Shown here piece after piece: positions 63,940 through 64,000 of a stretch of 64,000 nucleotides of DNA (position 1 is its first letter; each line of letters begins with the position of its first letter). Origin of the DNA: Blastocladiella emersonii ATCC 22665. Its lineage: Eukaryota; Blastocladiomycota; Blastocladiomycetes; Blastocladiales; Blastocladiaceae. The notes beneath the pieces were generated by a model that made no database searches, was not told where the DNA came from, and was given only the letters and a program-made list of their open reading frames with translations. The stretch covers positions 806,001 through 870,000 of the forward strand of contig JANHCV010000007.1 of assembly GCA_025594325.1 (NCBI GenBank), given 5' to 3'. The translations under genes and the position numbers were made by a program.

Positions 63940-64000
63940 CTACACGGCCGCAGTGGTGAGTGATGATGGCCCGACTCAGGTGCAGCGACGCGACGTACGA

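Noticed and set aside
1-64000. CRISPR arrays, rRNA genes, prophage or bacterial operons
   Set aside because: None seen; the window is intron-rich eukaryotic DNA.

Overview
This is a eukaryotic, very GC-rich, gene-dense window. Its genes are interrupted by many short introns (mostly 50-80 nt) that usually begin GTACG and end TAG. The gene content is fungal: an alpha-aminoadipate-pathway saccharopine reductase, a Bud4/anillin-type PH protein, and MCB-like ACGCGT boxes. Three flagellar/ciliary genes (SPAG6/PF16, MYCBPAP and the transition-zone protein TMEM107) show that the organism makes a motile flagellum. A zoosporic fungus of the Blastocladiomycota type (Allomyces/Blastocladiella-like) is the best fit. 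That placement is inferred from composition and gene content, not from a search.

Layout. 0-7.9 kb: the 3' part of a PH-domain gene, a head-to-head pair of paralogous membrane proteins with DUF4097-like beta-repeat ectodomains, cystathionine beta-lyase, and a single-pass membrane protein. 8.7-16 kb: SPAG6, a START-domain lipid-binding protein with hydrophobic ends, and a multi-pass membrane protein with an Asn/Gly-rich tail. 16.4-21 kb: two tandem paralogues of an unrecognised single-pass membrane family, then a V-ATPase accessory-type protein. 21-32.8 kb: a ZFC3H1/Red1-type RNA-surveillance scaffold, an FHA-domain nuclear protein, and a PlsB/GPAM-type glycerol-3-phosphate acyltransferase. 33.5-38.9 kb: a secreted subtilisin and three small unrecognised genes separated by long gene-poor stretches. 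39.7-43.8 kb: MRD1 (with one RRM apparently missing) and LYS9. 44.0-45.2 kb: a 1,195-bp hAT-like non-autonomous transposon with perfect 8-bp target duplications, carrying a frameshifted gene fragment. 45.4-49.0 kb: MYCBPAP and TMEM107, divergently transcribed from a 174-bp promoter. 49.1-55.4 kb: a His/Gly-rich protein, CDK1 (with a PSTSLRE helix), an mL67-like mitochondrial ribosomal protein, and TBCK. 55.9-64 kb: an ankyrin plus Bud4/anillin-like cytokinesis protein with five ACGCGT boxes upstream, and a partial protein carrying seven copies of a PLPxSVAGS-like motif.

How the genes work together. The clearest functional group is flagellar: SPAG6 (central apparatus), MYCBPAP and TMEM107 (transition zone), the last two sharing a promoter. 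CDK1, the Bud4/anillin-like protein and the FHA protein suit cell-cycle work. LYS9 and cystathionine beta-lyase serve amino-acid synthesis. Exon structures were worked out by eye from reading frames, splice motifs and remembered family sequences; most coding lengths sum to exact multiples of three, but none was checked against transcripts.
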